Source of the DNA: Lachnospiraceae bacterium KH1T2
Lineage (GTDB): Bacteria > Bacillota > Clostridia > Lachnospirales > Lachnospiraceae
Direction: 5' to 3'
NCBI GenBank assembly: GCA_900114405.1
Contig: FOSY01000003.1
Location: 310,001-374,000 of the forward strand
DNA: 64,000 nucleotides
Shown: positions 17,504 to 26,436 of the stretch, one piece after another
Layout of the letters: each line of letters starts with the position of its first letter
How positions within the stretch are numbered: position 1 is the stretch's first letter
Notes under the pieces: model-generated
Told to the model about the DNA's origin: nothing
Seen by the model: only the letters and a program-made list of their open reading frames with translations
Databases searched by the model: none
Program-made: the position numbers and the translations under genes

Positions 17504-18772
17504 ATGGAAAGATATGACATTGTTATCATAGGCGGAGGCCCTGCAGGACTTGCAGCAGCTATATCTGCCAGAAAATCCGGAATAGATAAGATACTTATCC
17601 TTGAAAGAGATCATGAGCTTGGCGGAATCTTAAATCAGTGCATCCACAATGGTTTTGGACTTCACACTTTCAAGGAAGAGCTCACAGGCCCTGAGTATGC
17701 ATATCGCTTTATGCAGCAGGTATTTGATGAAAAAATTGAGTATAAACTCAATACAATGGTTATGGACATTTCAGCCGAAAGGGTAGTTACGGCGATGAAC
17801 CGTGAAGAGGGAATGTTCCAGATAGAGGCAGGTGCAGTGATACTTGCGATGGGCTGCAGAGAAAGACCCAGAGGTGCACTGAATATTCCGGGATATCGTC
17901 CGGCTGGAATATTCTCAGCAGGTACAGCCCAGAGACTTGTGAATATCGAGGGTTACATGCCGGGGCGTGAAGTGGTGATCTTAGGCTCTGGAGATATCGG
18001 ACTTATCATGGCACGCAGGATGACACTTGAGGGCGCAAAGGTAAAAGTTGTCGCAGAGCTTATGCCATACTCAGGCGGACTTAAGCGAAACATCGTACAG
18101 TGTCTGGATGATTTCGGCATACCGCTTAAGCTTTCACACACAGTTGTTGATATCGAGGGTGCAGAGCATTTAAGTGCTGTGACTATCGCAGAAGTAGGCA
18201 AGGACGGTAAGCCGATAGCCGGAACAGAGGAGAGATATACTTGTGATACCCTTCTACTTTCTTGTGGGCTTATCCCTGAAAATGAACTTTCAAGAAGTGC
18301 CGGTGTGGAGATGAACCCTGTAACTAATGGACCGATAGTCAATGAGAGCCTTGAAACATCTATACCTGGTGTATTTGCCTGCGGAAACGTTCTTCATGTG
18401 CACGACCTTGTAGACTTTGTTTCACAGGAGGCTGGTCTTGCCGGAGAAAATGCGGCTGCATTCGTGAAGAATGGCTGTAAGGATATTTCAGCTGAGAAGG
18501 GAATCGATATCGTTGCTACTGATGGAGCGCGATACACAGTTCCGACTACAGTGAATGTGGACAGGATGAGCGACCTTCTCACAGTTAGATTCAGAGTAGG
18601 CGCTGTTTTCAAAGATTCCTTCGTAAGTGTATACTTCAACGATGAAAGAGTGATGCACACAAAGAAAAAGATCATGGCTCCGGGCGAAATGGAACAGATA
18701 ATCCTGAAGAAAGATAAGCTTAAGGAATTCAACGGATTAAATAAGATCACTGTAAAGATCGAGCACGAGTAA
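17504..18772 (+). CDS. FAD/NAD-dependent oxidoreductase, GlpB-like partner
   Basis: A 422-residue pyridine nucleotide-disulfide-type oxidoreductase. It begins with an FAD loop (YDIVIIGGGPAGLAAAISA), has ILGSGDIGLIMARRMT as the NAD(P)-binding loop, ILAMGCRERPRG, and a second FAD contact in IPGVFACGNVLHVHDLVD. In this gene order the protein is taken to pass electrons from the glycerol-3-phosphate dehydrogenase, in the position of GlpB in the enterobacterial complex. The start lies 2 nt after the glpA stop, with the AAAGGAGG site inside the end of glpA, so translation is coupled. The exact acceptor is unknown. Confidence 0.88.
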   Translation: MERYDIVIIGGGPAGLAAAISARKSGIDKILILERDHELGGILNQCIHNGFGLHTFKEELTGPEYAYRFMQQVFDEKIEYKLNTMVMDISAERVVTAMNREEGMFQIEAGAVILAMGCRERPRGALNIPGYRPAGIFSAGTAQRLVNIEGYMPGREVVILGSGDIGLIMARRMTLEGAKVKVVAELMPYSGGLKRNIVQCLDDFGIPLKLSHTVVDIEGAEHLSAVTIAEVGKDGKPIAGTEERYTCDTLLLSCGLIPENELSRSAGVEMNPVTNGPIVNESLETSIPGVFACGNVLHVHDLVDFVSQEAGLAGENAAAFVKNGCKDISAEKGIDIVATDGARYTVPTTVNVDRMSDLLTVRFRVGAVFKDSFVSVYFNDERVMHTKKKIMAPGEMEQIILKKDKLKEFNGLNKITVKIEHE

Positions 18773-18781
18773 GGATAGGAG

Positions 18782-19165
18782 ATGGGTCAAATGGAAACAA
18801 GAGAACTTACATGCATCGGCTGTCCTATGGGCTGCCAGATCACTGTTGAATTAGATAAAGGTGAAGTCGTCAGCGTCACAGGCAATACCTGTGCAAGAGG
18901 TGATATCTATGCGCGCAAGGAAGTCACAAACCCGACAAGGATAGTGACTTCGACGATCATTATCAAAAATGGCGATAAGCCGAGAGTTTCATGCAAGACA
19001 GCAAATGATATACCTAAGGGTAAGATCTTTGAGGTGATGAAAGATATAGATGCCGCAGTAGCTGAAGCTCCTGTAAAGATCGGGGATGTACTTGTAAAAG
19101 ATGTTGCCGGGACAGGAGTGGATGTGATCGCTACGAGAAATATCGCAAAAATGTCAGATGTTTAA
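18782..19165 (+). CDS. DUF1667 cysteine-rich protein (probable GlpC stand-in)
   Basis: A 127-residue protein with cysteines C11, C14, C18 and C37 (CIGCPMGCQ, then GNTCARGD), a pattern that suggests an iron-sulfur cluster. It matches the DUF1667 family, which in Firmicutes follows the two flavoprotein genes of anaerobic glycerol-3-phosphate oxidation, where enterobacteria have GlpC. The function is inferred from that position. Two starts are possible: ATG 18782 (AAGGA 6 nt upstream, used here) and ATG 18791 (AGGAG 9 nt upstream). It ends the glycerol locus; the next gene has its own promoter signals. Confidence 0.85.
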   Translation: MGQMETRELTCIGCPMGCQITVELDKGEVVSVTGNTCARGDIYARKEVTNPTRIVTSTIIIKNGDKPRVSCKTANDIPKGKIFEVMKDIDAAVAEAPVKIGDVLVKDVAGTGVDVIATRNIAKMSDV

Positions 19166-19266
19166 TTAAGTCAGAGAAATCCTCCACCTCTGATCGTTAG
19201 TGTAGGTGAGGGTTATTACAGAAAAATGTGTACAATGTATGATGTATTTCTTAAAATCATAAAAAG

Positions 19267-19312
19267 TTTGTAAACATTTTTCATTTACAAAATAAATCAA
19301 TGTATGTAAAAT
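19267..19312 (+). promoter_or_regulatory. Promoter with overlapping inverted repeat before the purine permease
   Basis: TTTACA (19284-19289), 17-nt spacer, TAAAAT (19307-19312) form a good sigma-A promoter. A perfect 8-bp dyad TTTGTAAA (19267-19274) / TTTACAAA (19284-19291) covers the -35 box and could be an operator. Confidence 0.55.
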
Positions 19313-19364
19313 GGTTGGTGTTTGGATTGGTTTAAATACAATCCTTACGGCAACCATTTTTTTT
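19308..19364 (+). terminator. Terminator hairpin upstream of the purine permease
   Basis: AAAATGGTTG pairs with CAACCATTTT, with an inner stem GGATTG / CAATCC and an eight-T run. It ends 24 nt before the permease ATG. It overlaps the -10 box of the promoter at 19307, so it may stop read-through from the glycerol genes rather than the permease transcript. No purine riboswitch sequence was recognised. Confidence 0.7.
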
Positions 19365-19387
19365 CTGTGAAAAAGGAGATAAAGATC

Positions 19388-20734
19388 ATGGAAGAACTGT
19401 TTCAGTTGAAGGAACACGGCACTACCGTAAAGAGAGAGATCATAGCCGGAATCACAACGTTCCTTTCAATGGCCTACATTTTGGCTGTTAACCCAAGTAT
19501 CCTCGGTGAAGTAATGAATCCGAGCGGTGTATTCGTTGCAACAGCAGTTGCATCGGCAATTGCAACATTTATCATGGGATTTCTTGCGAATTACCCGATT
19601 GCACTTTCAGCCGGTCTTGGTCTGAACGCTTATTTTGCTTATACAGTTTGTCTTGGCGAGCTTGCCAACGTAGCAAATCCGTTCACAATCTGCCTGACAG
19701 CAGTCTTCTGCGAAGGTCTCATTTTTATTATCATTTCAGTTTTTAAGTTTAGAGAACAGATCATTAACGCAATCCCTCAGAATCTTAAATATGGTATATC
19801 AGCAGGTATCGGTCTTTTCGTTGCCTTTATCGGTCTTCAGAATGCAGGAATCGTTGTAAACAGTGATTCTACATTAGTTGATCTCGGAAGCTTTGCAAGT
19901 GCTCCTGTTGCATTAGCTTTGATCGGAACTCTGCTCATCGTTATCATGAGCCATTATAAGATCAAGGGTTCAGTACTCTTCGGTATCATCATCACATGGG
20001 TACTCGGAATCATCGCTCAGGGAATTGGCTGGTACGATGGAAACTGCATCCCTGATTTCTCAACAGGTTTGACAAATCTTGCAGGTATTCAGGAAACAGC
20101 ATTCAAGTTCAACTTTGGATGGGCTGCTTCACACATCGTTCAGTTTATCGCTATTCTCTTCAGCTTCCTTTTCGTCGATCTTTTCGACACAGTAGGAACT
20201 GTAGTAGGTGTTGCTGATAAAGCCGGACTTCTTGATAAGAACGGTGAGCTTCCTCGTGTCGGCAAGGTATTCATGTCAGACGCTATCGGTACATGCGTAG
20301 GTGCATGCCTTGGAACATCAACTATCACAAGCTTCGTTGAGTCATCAGCAGGTGTAGCTGCAGGCGGAAGAACAGGTCTTACAGCTGTTACAACAGGTGT
20401 GCTTTTCCTTGTTTCACTTGTACTCAGCCCTGTATTCCTTGCTATTCCTGGCTTTGCTACAACACCGGCTCTTCTTTATGTTGGTATGCTTATGATCTCT
20501 GCAGCAAAGAAGATCAATTACGATGGAGATGTAGCTGATACACTTGGTGCTTACATGGCACTTATGGCTATGCCTCTTACATACTCTATCGCAAACGGTA
20601 TCATGTTCGCGGTTATGTCATGGGTTATCGTTAAAATATTCATCGGAAAAGCTAAGGATGTAAGCCCTATCATGTGGATCATCTTTGTACTTTTCGTTGC
20701 GAGAGTAGCTACTATAGTTACACAGTTTCATTGA
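19388..20734 (+). CDS. Purine permease (AzgA/PbuG-like, NCS2 superfamily)
   Basis: A 448-residue membrane transporter for purine bases such as guanine, hypoxanthine or adenine. It begins FQLKEHGTTVKREIIAGITTF, followed by SMAYILAVNP, SAGLGLNAYFAYTVCL, the substrate-site segment FLFVDLFDTVGTVVGVADKAG and TSTITSFVESSAGVAAGGRTG, all typical of the AzgA branch. About twelve to fourteen membrane segments are visible. ATG 19388 has AAAAAGGAGA upstream; an in-frame extension to 19322 would read through the terminator hairpin. The gene is monocistronic, closed by the terminator at 20759-20806. Confidence 0.93.
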   Translation: MEELFQLKEHGTTVKREIIAGITTFLSMAYILAVNPSILGEVMNPSGVFVATAVASAIATFIMGFLANYPIALSAGLGLNAYFAYTVCLGELANVANPFTICLTAVFCEGLIFIIISVFKFREQIINAIPQNLKYGISAGIGLFVAFIGLQNAGIVVNSDSTLVDLGSFASAPVALALIGTLLIVIMSHYKIKGSVLFGIIITWVLGIIAQGIGWYDGNCIPDFSTGLTNLAGIQETAFKFNFGWAASHIVQFIAILFSFLFVDLFDTVGTVVGVADKAGLLDKNGELPRVGKVFMSDAIGTCVGACLGTSTITSFVESSAGVAAGGRTGLTAVTTGVLFLVSLVLSPVFLAIPGFATTPALLYVGMLMISAAKKINYDGDVADTLGAYMALMAMPLTYSIANGIMFAVMSWVIVKIFIGKAKDVSPIMWIIFVLFVARVATIVTQFH

Positions 20735-20758
20735 TTAAGTAAAGATTGAAAACTTTTT

Positions 20759-20806
20759 ACCCGCTTGGTGCCGCGGAGAATTACACGGTACTAAGCGGGT
20801 TTTTTG
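20759..20806 (+). terminator. Intrinsic terminator after the purine permease
   Basis: ACCCGCTTGGTGCCG pairs with CGGTACTAAGCGGGT (one mismatch), followed by TTTTTT. Confidence 0.9.
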
Positions 20807-20854
20807 CGAAGTAGGAGTATATTTTTTGTACCCGGGTGATTTGTAGGTATTTAT

Positions 20855-22483
20855 ATGACGGATAACTATTTTAATTCGAAAGTAAATTTTTTTTACTGCA
20901 TTCTATTTATTGTAGTATTGATATTTTCTACAGACTGTATAATAGGCAGCGTTGCGCAGCCATATATCAAAGATGAACTGCAAAGCTATGAATTGTTGAA
21001 TGTCGAGCCTGTTAAGCAGAATTATCAAAGAGTAGAGTATCAAATCAAAGGCTCGATAATCCAGAAAGCAGGCGGGACACTTGCAATTTATGAGGATCAT
21101 TGGGAATACAAGGTGAATGCAGATGAAGAAGAGATATTCTGCAAGCAAAATCTGAATTCGATATTTTGCAGAACTACCGGAAGCAGCTGGACATTGATAG
21201 AGATTCCCAAAGAAGCCAGAAAGGTAAATATTGTATTTACGAGTAATGTAACAGAGCAGTTTAATCATAACATTCATTTCGTTGTGGGAGATAAGCTCGA
21301 CATATATAAGGTCATTCTGTACAATTCACTCTGGCAGATAGTGCTTGGCATCATACTTATCGGTATAGGAATTTTCATGGTGACACAGTGGTTTGTTGTT
21401 TTTAGAAAGTCCGGACAAGGTCTGTATATCATATATTTTGGAATTATAGACCTGTTGATAGGTATCTGGAGCATGATGGTCTCAGATGTTGTTCTTTTGG
21501 ATTGCAGCAACGCGGCAGCAGTTTATTTTGTTGGTCATATGTGCCTTTTGTGCATAAGTTTTCCGCTGATAATGTTTACAAAGGAATTTTACCGGATTAG
21601 CGAAACTATGCTCTTCAAAGTGCTTTGTGCATTTACGCTCGCTGTGCCTATGATAAATATAATGATTCAGCTCACAGGTATCAGAGAACTCCGCCAGCAG
21701 CTCCCGTTTACACATATGACGATATTTCTTACCATCGCTTATATGATATATGCGATCGTAAGCTGTGCGATGCAGCATAAGCTTTCGTATAACATGATGA
21801 TAAGCGTCATAGGACTTTTTATTTTCTTTGCAGGAAATATATTTACATTGGTGCTGTACTATGTGGTGAATGACACAACATTTAACATTCCGATAACTTT
21901 TTTGCTGATATATTGTCTCTTCACATGGTATGCAATCTCTTTAGAAAACAAAAAATTGCTTGAGGAAGGCCGTGATATAGAGATATATAAAAGACTTGCG
22001 GAAAAAGATGTGCTCACAGGTCTTGCTAACAGAAATTCATATGAATGTGCCTGCACTAATACGGCTCTTGAAAGCGGTATATGTCTGATTACATTTGACT
22101 TAAATGACTTAAAGCTTGCAAATGACAATAGCGGACATGAAGTTGGAGATAAGATGATAAAGAAAGCGGCAGAGTTTATATCTGTGGTTTTCGGAAATGT
22201 GGGCATGTGCTTTAGAATAGGCGGAGACGAGTTTTGCGTTATTGCGAAAAACACATCTGATACTGTGATAAAGCATAAGATAGATAAACTTAAATTCATC
22301 GAGGAAAGATATAATAAAAATGAGACCAAAGCCAAGGTATATCTTGCATCCGGTTATGCTTTTTATGACCAGATCTCAGACACGACCATTGAAGATATAA
22401 GGCGAAGAGCAGATGAATTTATGTATGCTGATAAAAGAAGAAGCAAAAAAGTGCAGAGTGAGATCAGTAATGTGATGATATAA
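20855..22483 (+). CDS. Membrane sensor diguanylate cyclase (GGDEF)
   Basis: A 542-residue protein likely to make c-di-GMP. One N-terminal membrane helix (about 10-30) is followed by an extracytoplasmic domain (about 35-160), then about seven membrane helices (about 165-370), an arrangement like 7TMR-DISM receptors. The C-terminal cyclase domain (about 385-540) has DVLTGLANRN, FDLNDLKLAND and the intact active loop G456-G457-D458-E459-F460, so it should be active. No inhibitory RxxD site was seen just before the loop. Only a weak ribosome binding site (TAGGT) precedes ATG 20855. A 146-bp structured repeat starts 2 nt after the stop. Confidence 0.9.
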   Translation: MTDNYFNSKVNFFYCILFIVVLIFSTDCIIGSVAQPYIKDELQSYELLNVEPVKQNYQRVEYQIKGSIIQKAGGTLAIYEDHWEYKVNADEEEIFCKQNLNSIFCRTTGSSWTLIEIPKEARKVNIVFTSNVTEQFNHNIHFVVGDKLDIYKVILYNSLWQIVLGIILIGIGIFMVTQWFVVFRKSGQGLYIIYFGIIDLLIGIWSMMVSDVVLLDCSNAAAVYFVGHMCLLCISFPLIMFTKEFYRISETMLFKVLCAFTLAVPMINIMIQLTGIRELRQQLPFTHMTIFLTIAYMIYAIVSCAMQHKLSYNMMISVIGLFIFFAGNIFTLVLYYVVNDTTFNIPITFLLIYCLFTWYAISLENKKLLEEGRDIEIYKRLAEKDVLTGLANRNSYECACTNTALESGICLITFDLNDLKLANDNSGHEVGDKMIKKAAEFISVVFGNVGMCFRIGGDEFCVIAKNTSDTVIKHKIDKLKFIEERYNKNETKAKVYLASGYAFYDQISDTTIEDIRRRADEFMYADKRRSKKVQSEISNVMI

Positions 22484-22484
22484 G

Positions 22485-22630
22485 GTTACTGTTCAGACGC
22501 AACCGGAGCACTACGCTGCGGAGGTTGCGACCAAGAAAGATGAAAAGCCATTGGATTTTGCCCATCGCCGGAGGCGATTTAATTGGCAAAATCCGTTACG
22601 TGAGCGAGCTGGAAGCGAGTGAACAGTAAC
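22485..22630. repeat. 146-bp dispersed structured repeat, copy 1
   Basis: A 146-bp element with perfect 11-bp terminal inverted repeats (GTTACTGTTCA / TGAACAGTAAC). Inside are a stem CGCAACC (22498-22504) / GGTTGCG (22523-22529) and a stem GGATTTTGCC / GGCAAAATCC enclosing ATCGCC / GGCGAT. Copy 2 lies at 40281-40426 in the same orientation and differs at nine positions; four of these form two compensatory base-pair changes in the first stem. It may be a small non-autonomous mobile element or a repeated RNA. No target duplication is evident. Confidence 0.85.
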
Positions 22631-22688
22631 GATATAAGTACATATTATGTGTATTTTGCATTGCATTTTACAATACAGTTGTGTTATC

Positions 22689-22712
22689 TTGTACAATGTA
22701 ACAAATTGTACA
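22689..22712. promoter_or_regulatory. Paired TTGTACA palindromes upstream of the BspA-like gene
   Basis: TTGTACAA (22689-22696) and TTGTACA (22706-22712) are spaced 17 bp start to start. Repeated palindromic cores of this kind may be operator half-sites. Speculative. Confidence 0.25.
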
Positions 22713-22738
22713 GCTTTTAAAACAAAATAGGTTTAGGT

Positions 22739-23896
22739 ATGAAGAGAAGTTTTTTAGCAAAATTAATCGCAGCAAGCCTTGTATGTACATCTGTTTTTGG
22801 TGTCAGCACATTTGCTGCAGAAGAGAACACGTTTACCGTTGAAACAGAAGCAGATGGTTCTGTAGTTGTATTGGAAAACAGTAAGTCGGGATTTGATATC
22901 GATATATCTGCAAACCGTGAAGTTACGATCACAGGTTGTAACATAAAAGGCAAGGATATAAATGTCCCAGGTAAGATCAAGCTTAAAAACAGCAATGGAG
23001 TTATTATTGATGAGTATAAGGTAACGACTGTAAGCGATAATGCATTTGCAAACAGTTCATATGAGAGCATCAAGCTCCCAAATTCTGTTACAACTATCAA
23101 AGCTAAGGCTTTTGCAGGCAATACAGCTCTTAAAACTGTAAATATCCCTGCATCTGTAACAGATATTGCGGAGGATGCATTTGAAGGCGCTTCAAATGTT
23201 GTCATCAGATGCAGCAAAAATTCACAGGCTAAGGCATTTGCTGAAGCTAACGGTATCAGATATGAGCTCGTAGATGAGCAGGTTCTTCAGTCTGAAAATG
23301 AAAAGGCAGAGGAAGAGAGCGAATCAAACGGCTCAAATGGCTCAAATGGTTCAGGCGAGAGCTCAGGCGAGAAAGAGACTGCATCACAGAACAGCACAGT
23401 TTCCGGTGATGAAAAGGCAGATGTTTCAAGCAATAAAGCTACAAGTGTGAAGACAGTAGAGCTTGGAAGTGGCTATTATCTTACATATAATTCAAAGATC
23501 CCATTTGCAGGAAAGAAGTATTCACTCAGCAACTTTGGAACAATGACAGTTTCAGCAAACGGTCAGAAGTATGAAGTTTCAAAGATCAAGGTAAATAAGA
23601 AGAAAAAGACTTTCCAGATCATAAAGCTTGCAGGTGCTGATAAGGCAGCAGTAAAGGAAGTAAAGAAGCTTACAAAGGGTGCTAAGGCCGTTTCATATGA
23701 GGTTTATGCATACAACGTTTCAAGCAACGATGCTGTATCATGCAAGTTCAATAAGAAGGGTGAGCTCAAGAAGGTAATGATCACTCTTAATGGTAAGAAA
23801 TACAAGGCAAAGAAGACCGAGTACGATTACACAGAAGCTGCAAAGACAGTAGTATTCAAGGGTGAAAACCTTACAGGATCTTATATAGTTAAATAA
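22739..23896 (+). CDS. Secreted BspA-like leucine-rich repeat protein
   Basis: A 385-residue exported protein. Residues 1-27 are a signal peptide cleaved near TFA-AEE. Residues about 90-175 hold BspA-type (LRR_5) repeats with the pattern A-F-x(n)-I-x-L-P-x-S-V-T-x-I, for example SIKLPNSVTTIKAKAFAGN and TVNIPASVTDIAEDAF. A low-complexity Ser/Glu/Gly/Asn linker (about 185-230) leads to a basic C-terminal domain (about 245-385) of unknown fold, rich in lysine. Proteins of this kind are surface or secreted adhesion-type proteins. No membrane anchor or sortase motif is seen. The ribosome binding site is weak (TTAGG). A terminator follows at 23948. Confidence 0.8.
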   Translation: MKRSFLAKLIAASLVCTSVFGVSTFAAEENTFTVETEADGSVVVLENSKSGFDIDISANREVTITGCNIKGKDINVPGKIKLKNSNGVIIDEYKVTTVSDNAFANSSYESIKLPNSVTTIKAKAFAGNTALKTVNIPASVTDIAEDAFEGASNVVIRCSKNSQAKAFAEANGIRYELVDEQVLQSENEKAEEESESNGSNGSNGSGESSGEKETASQNSTVSGDEKADVSSNKATSVKTVELGSGYYLTYNSKIPFAGKKYSLSNFGTMTVSANGQKYEVSKIKVNKKKKTFQIIKLAGADKAAVKEVKKLTKGAKAVSYEVYAYNVSSNDAVSCKFNKKGELKKVMITLNGKKYKAKKTEYDYTEAAKTVVFKGENLTGSYIVK

Positions 23897-23947
23897 AGCT
23901 ATAGTAAATGACATTAGGCAAATTCTGATGGCGCTTACGATAGACAA

Positions 23948-23988
23948 AAGCTGCAGAGCGTAAAATAAGGCTCTGCGGCTTTTTTTTA
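23948..23988 (+). terminator. Intrinsic terminator after the BspA-like gene
   Basis: AGCTGCAGAGC pairs with GCTCTGCGGCT (one G-U pair), followed by a T-run. Confidence 0.9.
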
Positions 23989-24081
23989 CTTCACAGAATA
24001 TTAAAATTTTTTCAATCTATCTTCAAGGTTCAATGTGTAAATTTGAATTGTATCAAACAACAGAACGAAATGAGGATGGTT

Positions 24082-26343
24082 ATGAAAAATAAAATTGTAG
24101 CTTTAATTCTGGCAGTGACTATGGCAGGTGTTACAGGCTGTGGTGCGGTTTCGACTTCTGAAAATCTGCCGACAGAAGCTGCCAGTCTGGCATCTGAGGT
24201 GGCTGGATCAGAAACAGAGAATACAGAGGCCGCAGAGGAGACAGCTTCATCGGAAGCGACTGTTTCAGATGAAGCAGCAAAGGCGTCTATAGAGGCGGCT
24301 CTTGACCTTTCGCAGAATGAAGATCAGGAGTGGAGCTATGACAGCGATGCTGACGCATGGGTGCTTTCGATCACACCTTATGTCACGATTCAGGAACTTC
24401 CGGATCAGCAGGGCGCATCAGCGGCAGTTCCGGGTGCGTATGTAAAAGGAATCGATACTGATGGTGATGGAGAAGCAGATGTAACTTCTGACAACTGCTC
24501 GGATGCAGTTAAGGGCTCTCTTGTCATTGACTACGAGTCAAAGGTTACGAGCACGAATGGACAGGTCTATACTGCATCAACAGCGCCGGTTATCATTAAT
24601 ACAGGTGCGGCAGGCTATGGTTCGCAGCAGAATCAGCTCGCTTCTACACAGTACGCTGAGGATGGATATATCAATATTTCTATAGGAAACAGAGGTAAGC
24701 AGGATACTACAGAGAATGAGGATGGAGAGACTGTTTACACAGGTGATGCGCCAAGCTGCCTTTCAGATCAGAAATCAGCTATAAGATTTATTAAATACAA
24801 TATCCTCCTTGGAAATCTTCCGGGAAGTACAGATTACTTTGTTTCAACAGGCGGCTCAGGCGGCGGAGCACATGCGGCCATGGTTGCAGCTACATCAAAC
24901 AGCAGCGATTTTTATCCATATCAGGTGGATGAAGGAGCAGTAGGTGTATACGCAACAGAAGACGGCGGCTATAGTACAACTGTGACTATCGACGGTAAAG
25001 ATTATGAAATCTCAGACGGAGTGTGGGGGTCAATTGCATATAGTGGAATAACAAGTCTTTATGAAGCAGATATGGCAATGGCGCTGGAGTATTACATTGA
25101 TTCAGACAATGACTTTAATACAGATTTCCAGAAAAAGATGGCTGAGTATCTTTCTCAGGAGTACATGGATTATATCAATGACAAAAATCTCAGCATAAAT
25201 GAGTCACAGGTCGGCTTTGACCTCAATAGTGACGGAGATACTGATGACGATATTAAGCTTACTATAGAGTATGATATGGAAAAGTACCCTGATACAAACG
25301 GTTACGGTGGTACATATCTTGATCTTTACCTTGCAGAGTTTAATCAGAATCTTCAATGGTATCTTGACAACCTTGACTACGCGGAGGATTGGACATGGTT
25401 CGATGAATCAGGAAATGCTCTCAGCGATGAAGAAGTTGCGGCTATGACAACAGAGGATAAGGCGAAGGCATTTATTGAAGGACGCTATACTAAGTCAGAA
25501 ACAAGTAAGGAAGGTCCTGGCGGCGCAATGCCTGGTGGAAATGGCGGCCATGGTGGAAACGGAGGCCCCGGCGGTGCAGCACCAGCAGGAAATAATGACG
25601 CAGCGAACACAGGCAATAAAGACATGGTAGTCGGTACACCGGATGCAGGTACTTCGCAGTCTGTGGGAAGCAGTGTTGACTCTTCAAACTATTCAAGCTT
25701 TGAAGAGATGCTTGAAGCCTATGAGTCTGATATCGAAGAGATTGCAGAAGGCGATAAGCATGGCAATAATATAGTTGATCTTTACAATCCGCTTAACTAT
25801 ATCGGTTCAGATGATGTAGAAGCGCCTACATGGACAAGGATACTTTGCGGTGCAGCTGAGGGTGATATTTCAATGTTTAATTCACTCAATCTGCAGCTTG
25901 CATGGCTCAATGCCGGAACTGACTGCGAGATCGAGTGGCAGTGGGATGGCGGACATGTACCGAGTGAGATCTTCAGCGAATCCTTCTCTTTGTATGTCGA
26001 CCAGATGTATGGAAAATACGTGGATGGCGCAGTGACAGATATTAAGGCTGCTGCTGCAGAGAAGCAGACAAAGAATGGCACAGCAGATGAGGCGACAGGA
26101 ACTGACATCAGCTCATGGGTAAACTATGATGATCTAAGCAGCGTGTCAGTAACTCTTAAGGATGCGTCTGTATATCGCGTAAAAGGAGCAAGTAAATCAA
26201 CACCCGGCTTCGATGTAATGGATTACGGTCAGGAAGATTATGTATTCGGTAATTCTGAAAGAGATGCAAGACATTGGTCAGAGCATGTATTGAATGTATT
26301 GAAAGAGCATAAAGATGAACTTGCAGAACTTTTTAATAAATAA
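24082..26343 (+). CDS. Lipoprotein alpha/beta-hydrolase, tannase/feruloyl-esterase-like
   Basis: A 753-residue lipoprotein: a type II signal peptide ends in the lipobox GVTGC, followed by a Ser/Glu/Ala-rich spacer. The body resembles bacterial subtype B tannases: VIINTGAAGYGSQ, the nucleophile elbow TGGSGGGAHAAM with Ser259, and a late WDGGHVP with His625; the acid could be Asp614 or Asp622. It would hydrolyse ester bonds of plant phenolics at the cell surface. A Gly-rich insertion (about residues 475-505) and acidic calcium-loop-like stretches (DTDGDGEAD, DLNSDGDTDDD) are unusual. ATG 24082 is chosen because GAGG lies 6 nt upstream and gives a compact signal peptide. The ester substrate is not certain. 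Confidence 0.65.
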   Translation: MKNKIVALILAVTMAGVTGCGAVSTSENLPTEAASLASEVAGSETENTEAAEETASSEATVSDEAAKASIEAALDLSQNEDQEWSYDSDADAWVLSITPYVTIQELPDQQGASAAVPGAYVKGIDTDGDGEADVTSDNCSDAVKGSLVIDYESKVTSTNGQVYTASTAPVIINTGAAGYGSQQNQLASTQYAEDGYINISIGNRGKQDTTENEDGETVYTGDAPSCLSDQKSAIRFIKYNILLGNLPGSTDYFVSTGGSGGGAHAAMVAATSNSSDFYPYQVDEGAVGVYATEDGGYSTTVTIDGKDYEISDGVWGSIAYSGITSLYEADMAMALEYYIDSDNDFNTDFQKKMAEYLSQEYMDYINDKNLSINESQVGFDLNSDGDTDDDIKLTIEYDMEKYPDTNGYGGTYLDLYLAEFNQNLQWYLDNLDYAEDWTWFDESGNALSDEEVAAMTTEDKAKAFIEGRYTKSETSKEGPGGAMPGGNGGHGGNGGPGGAAPAGNNDAANTGNKDMVVGTPDAGTSQSVGSSVDSSNYSSFEEMLEAYESDIEEIAEGDKHGNNIVDLYNPLNYIGSDDVEAPTWTRILCGAAEGDISMFNSLNLQLAWLNAGTDCEIEWQWDGGHVPSEIFSESFSLYVDQMYGKYVDGAVTDIKAAAAEKQTKNGTADEATGTDISSWVNYDDLSSVSVTLKDASVYRVKGASKSTPGFDVMDYGQEDYVFGNSERDARHWSEHVLNVLKEHKDELAELFNK

Positions 26344-26361
26344 GGTTTTTTAAGGTTGTAA

Positions 26362-26398
26362 AAGAGAGGCGTGGGAATTAAAACCTGCGCCTCTTTTT
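26362..26398 (+). terminator. Intrinsic terminator between the esterase and the two-component genes
   Basis: AGAGGCG-T-GGG pairs with CCT-G-CGCCTCT, followed by TTTTT. It ends 38 nt before the response regulator start. Confidence 0.85.
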
Positions 26399-26436
26399 CC
26401 GATACATTTGTTATAAGCGATATGGAGGGCGGATTT

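Noticed and set aside
19166..19387. Purine riboswitch before the permease
   Set aside because: The conserved junction and loop sequences of the purine riboswitch are absent; only a terminator hairpin is present.
22511..22696. Minus-strand open frames in both copies of the 146-bp repeat (also 40307-40504)
   Set aside because: The shared peptide follows from nucleotide identity of the repeat; the compensatory changes favour a folded element, and no start signals are present.
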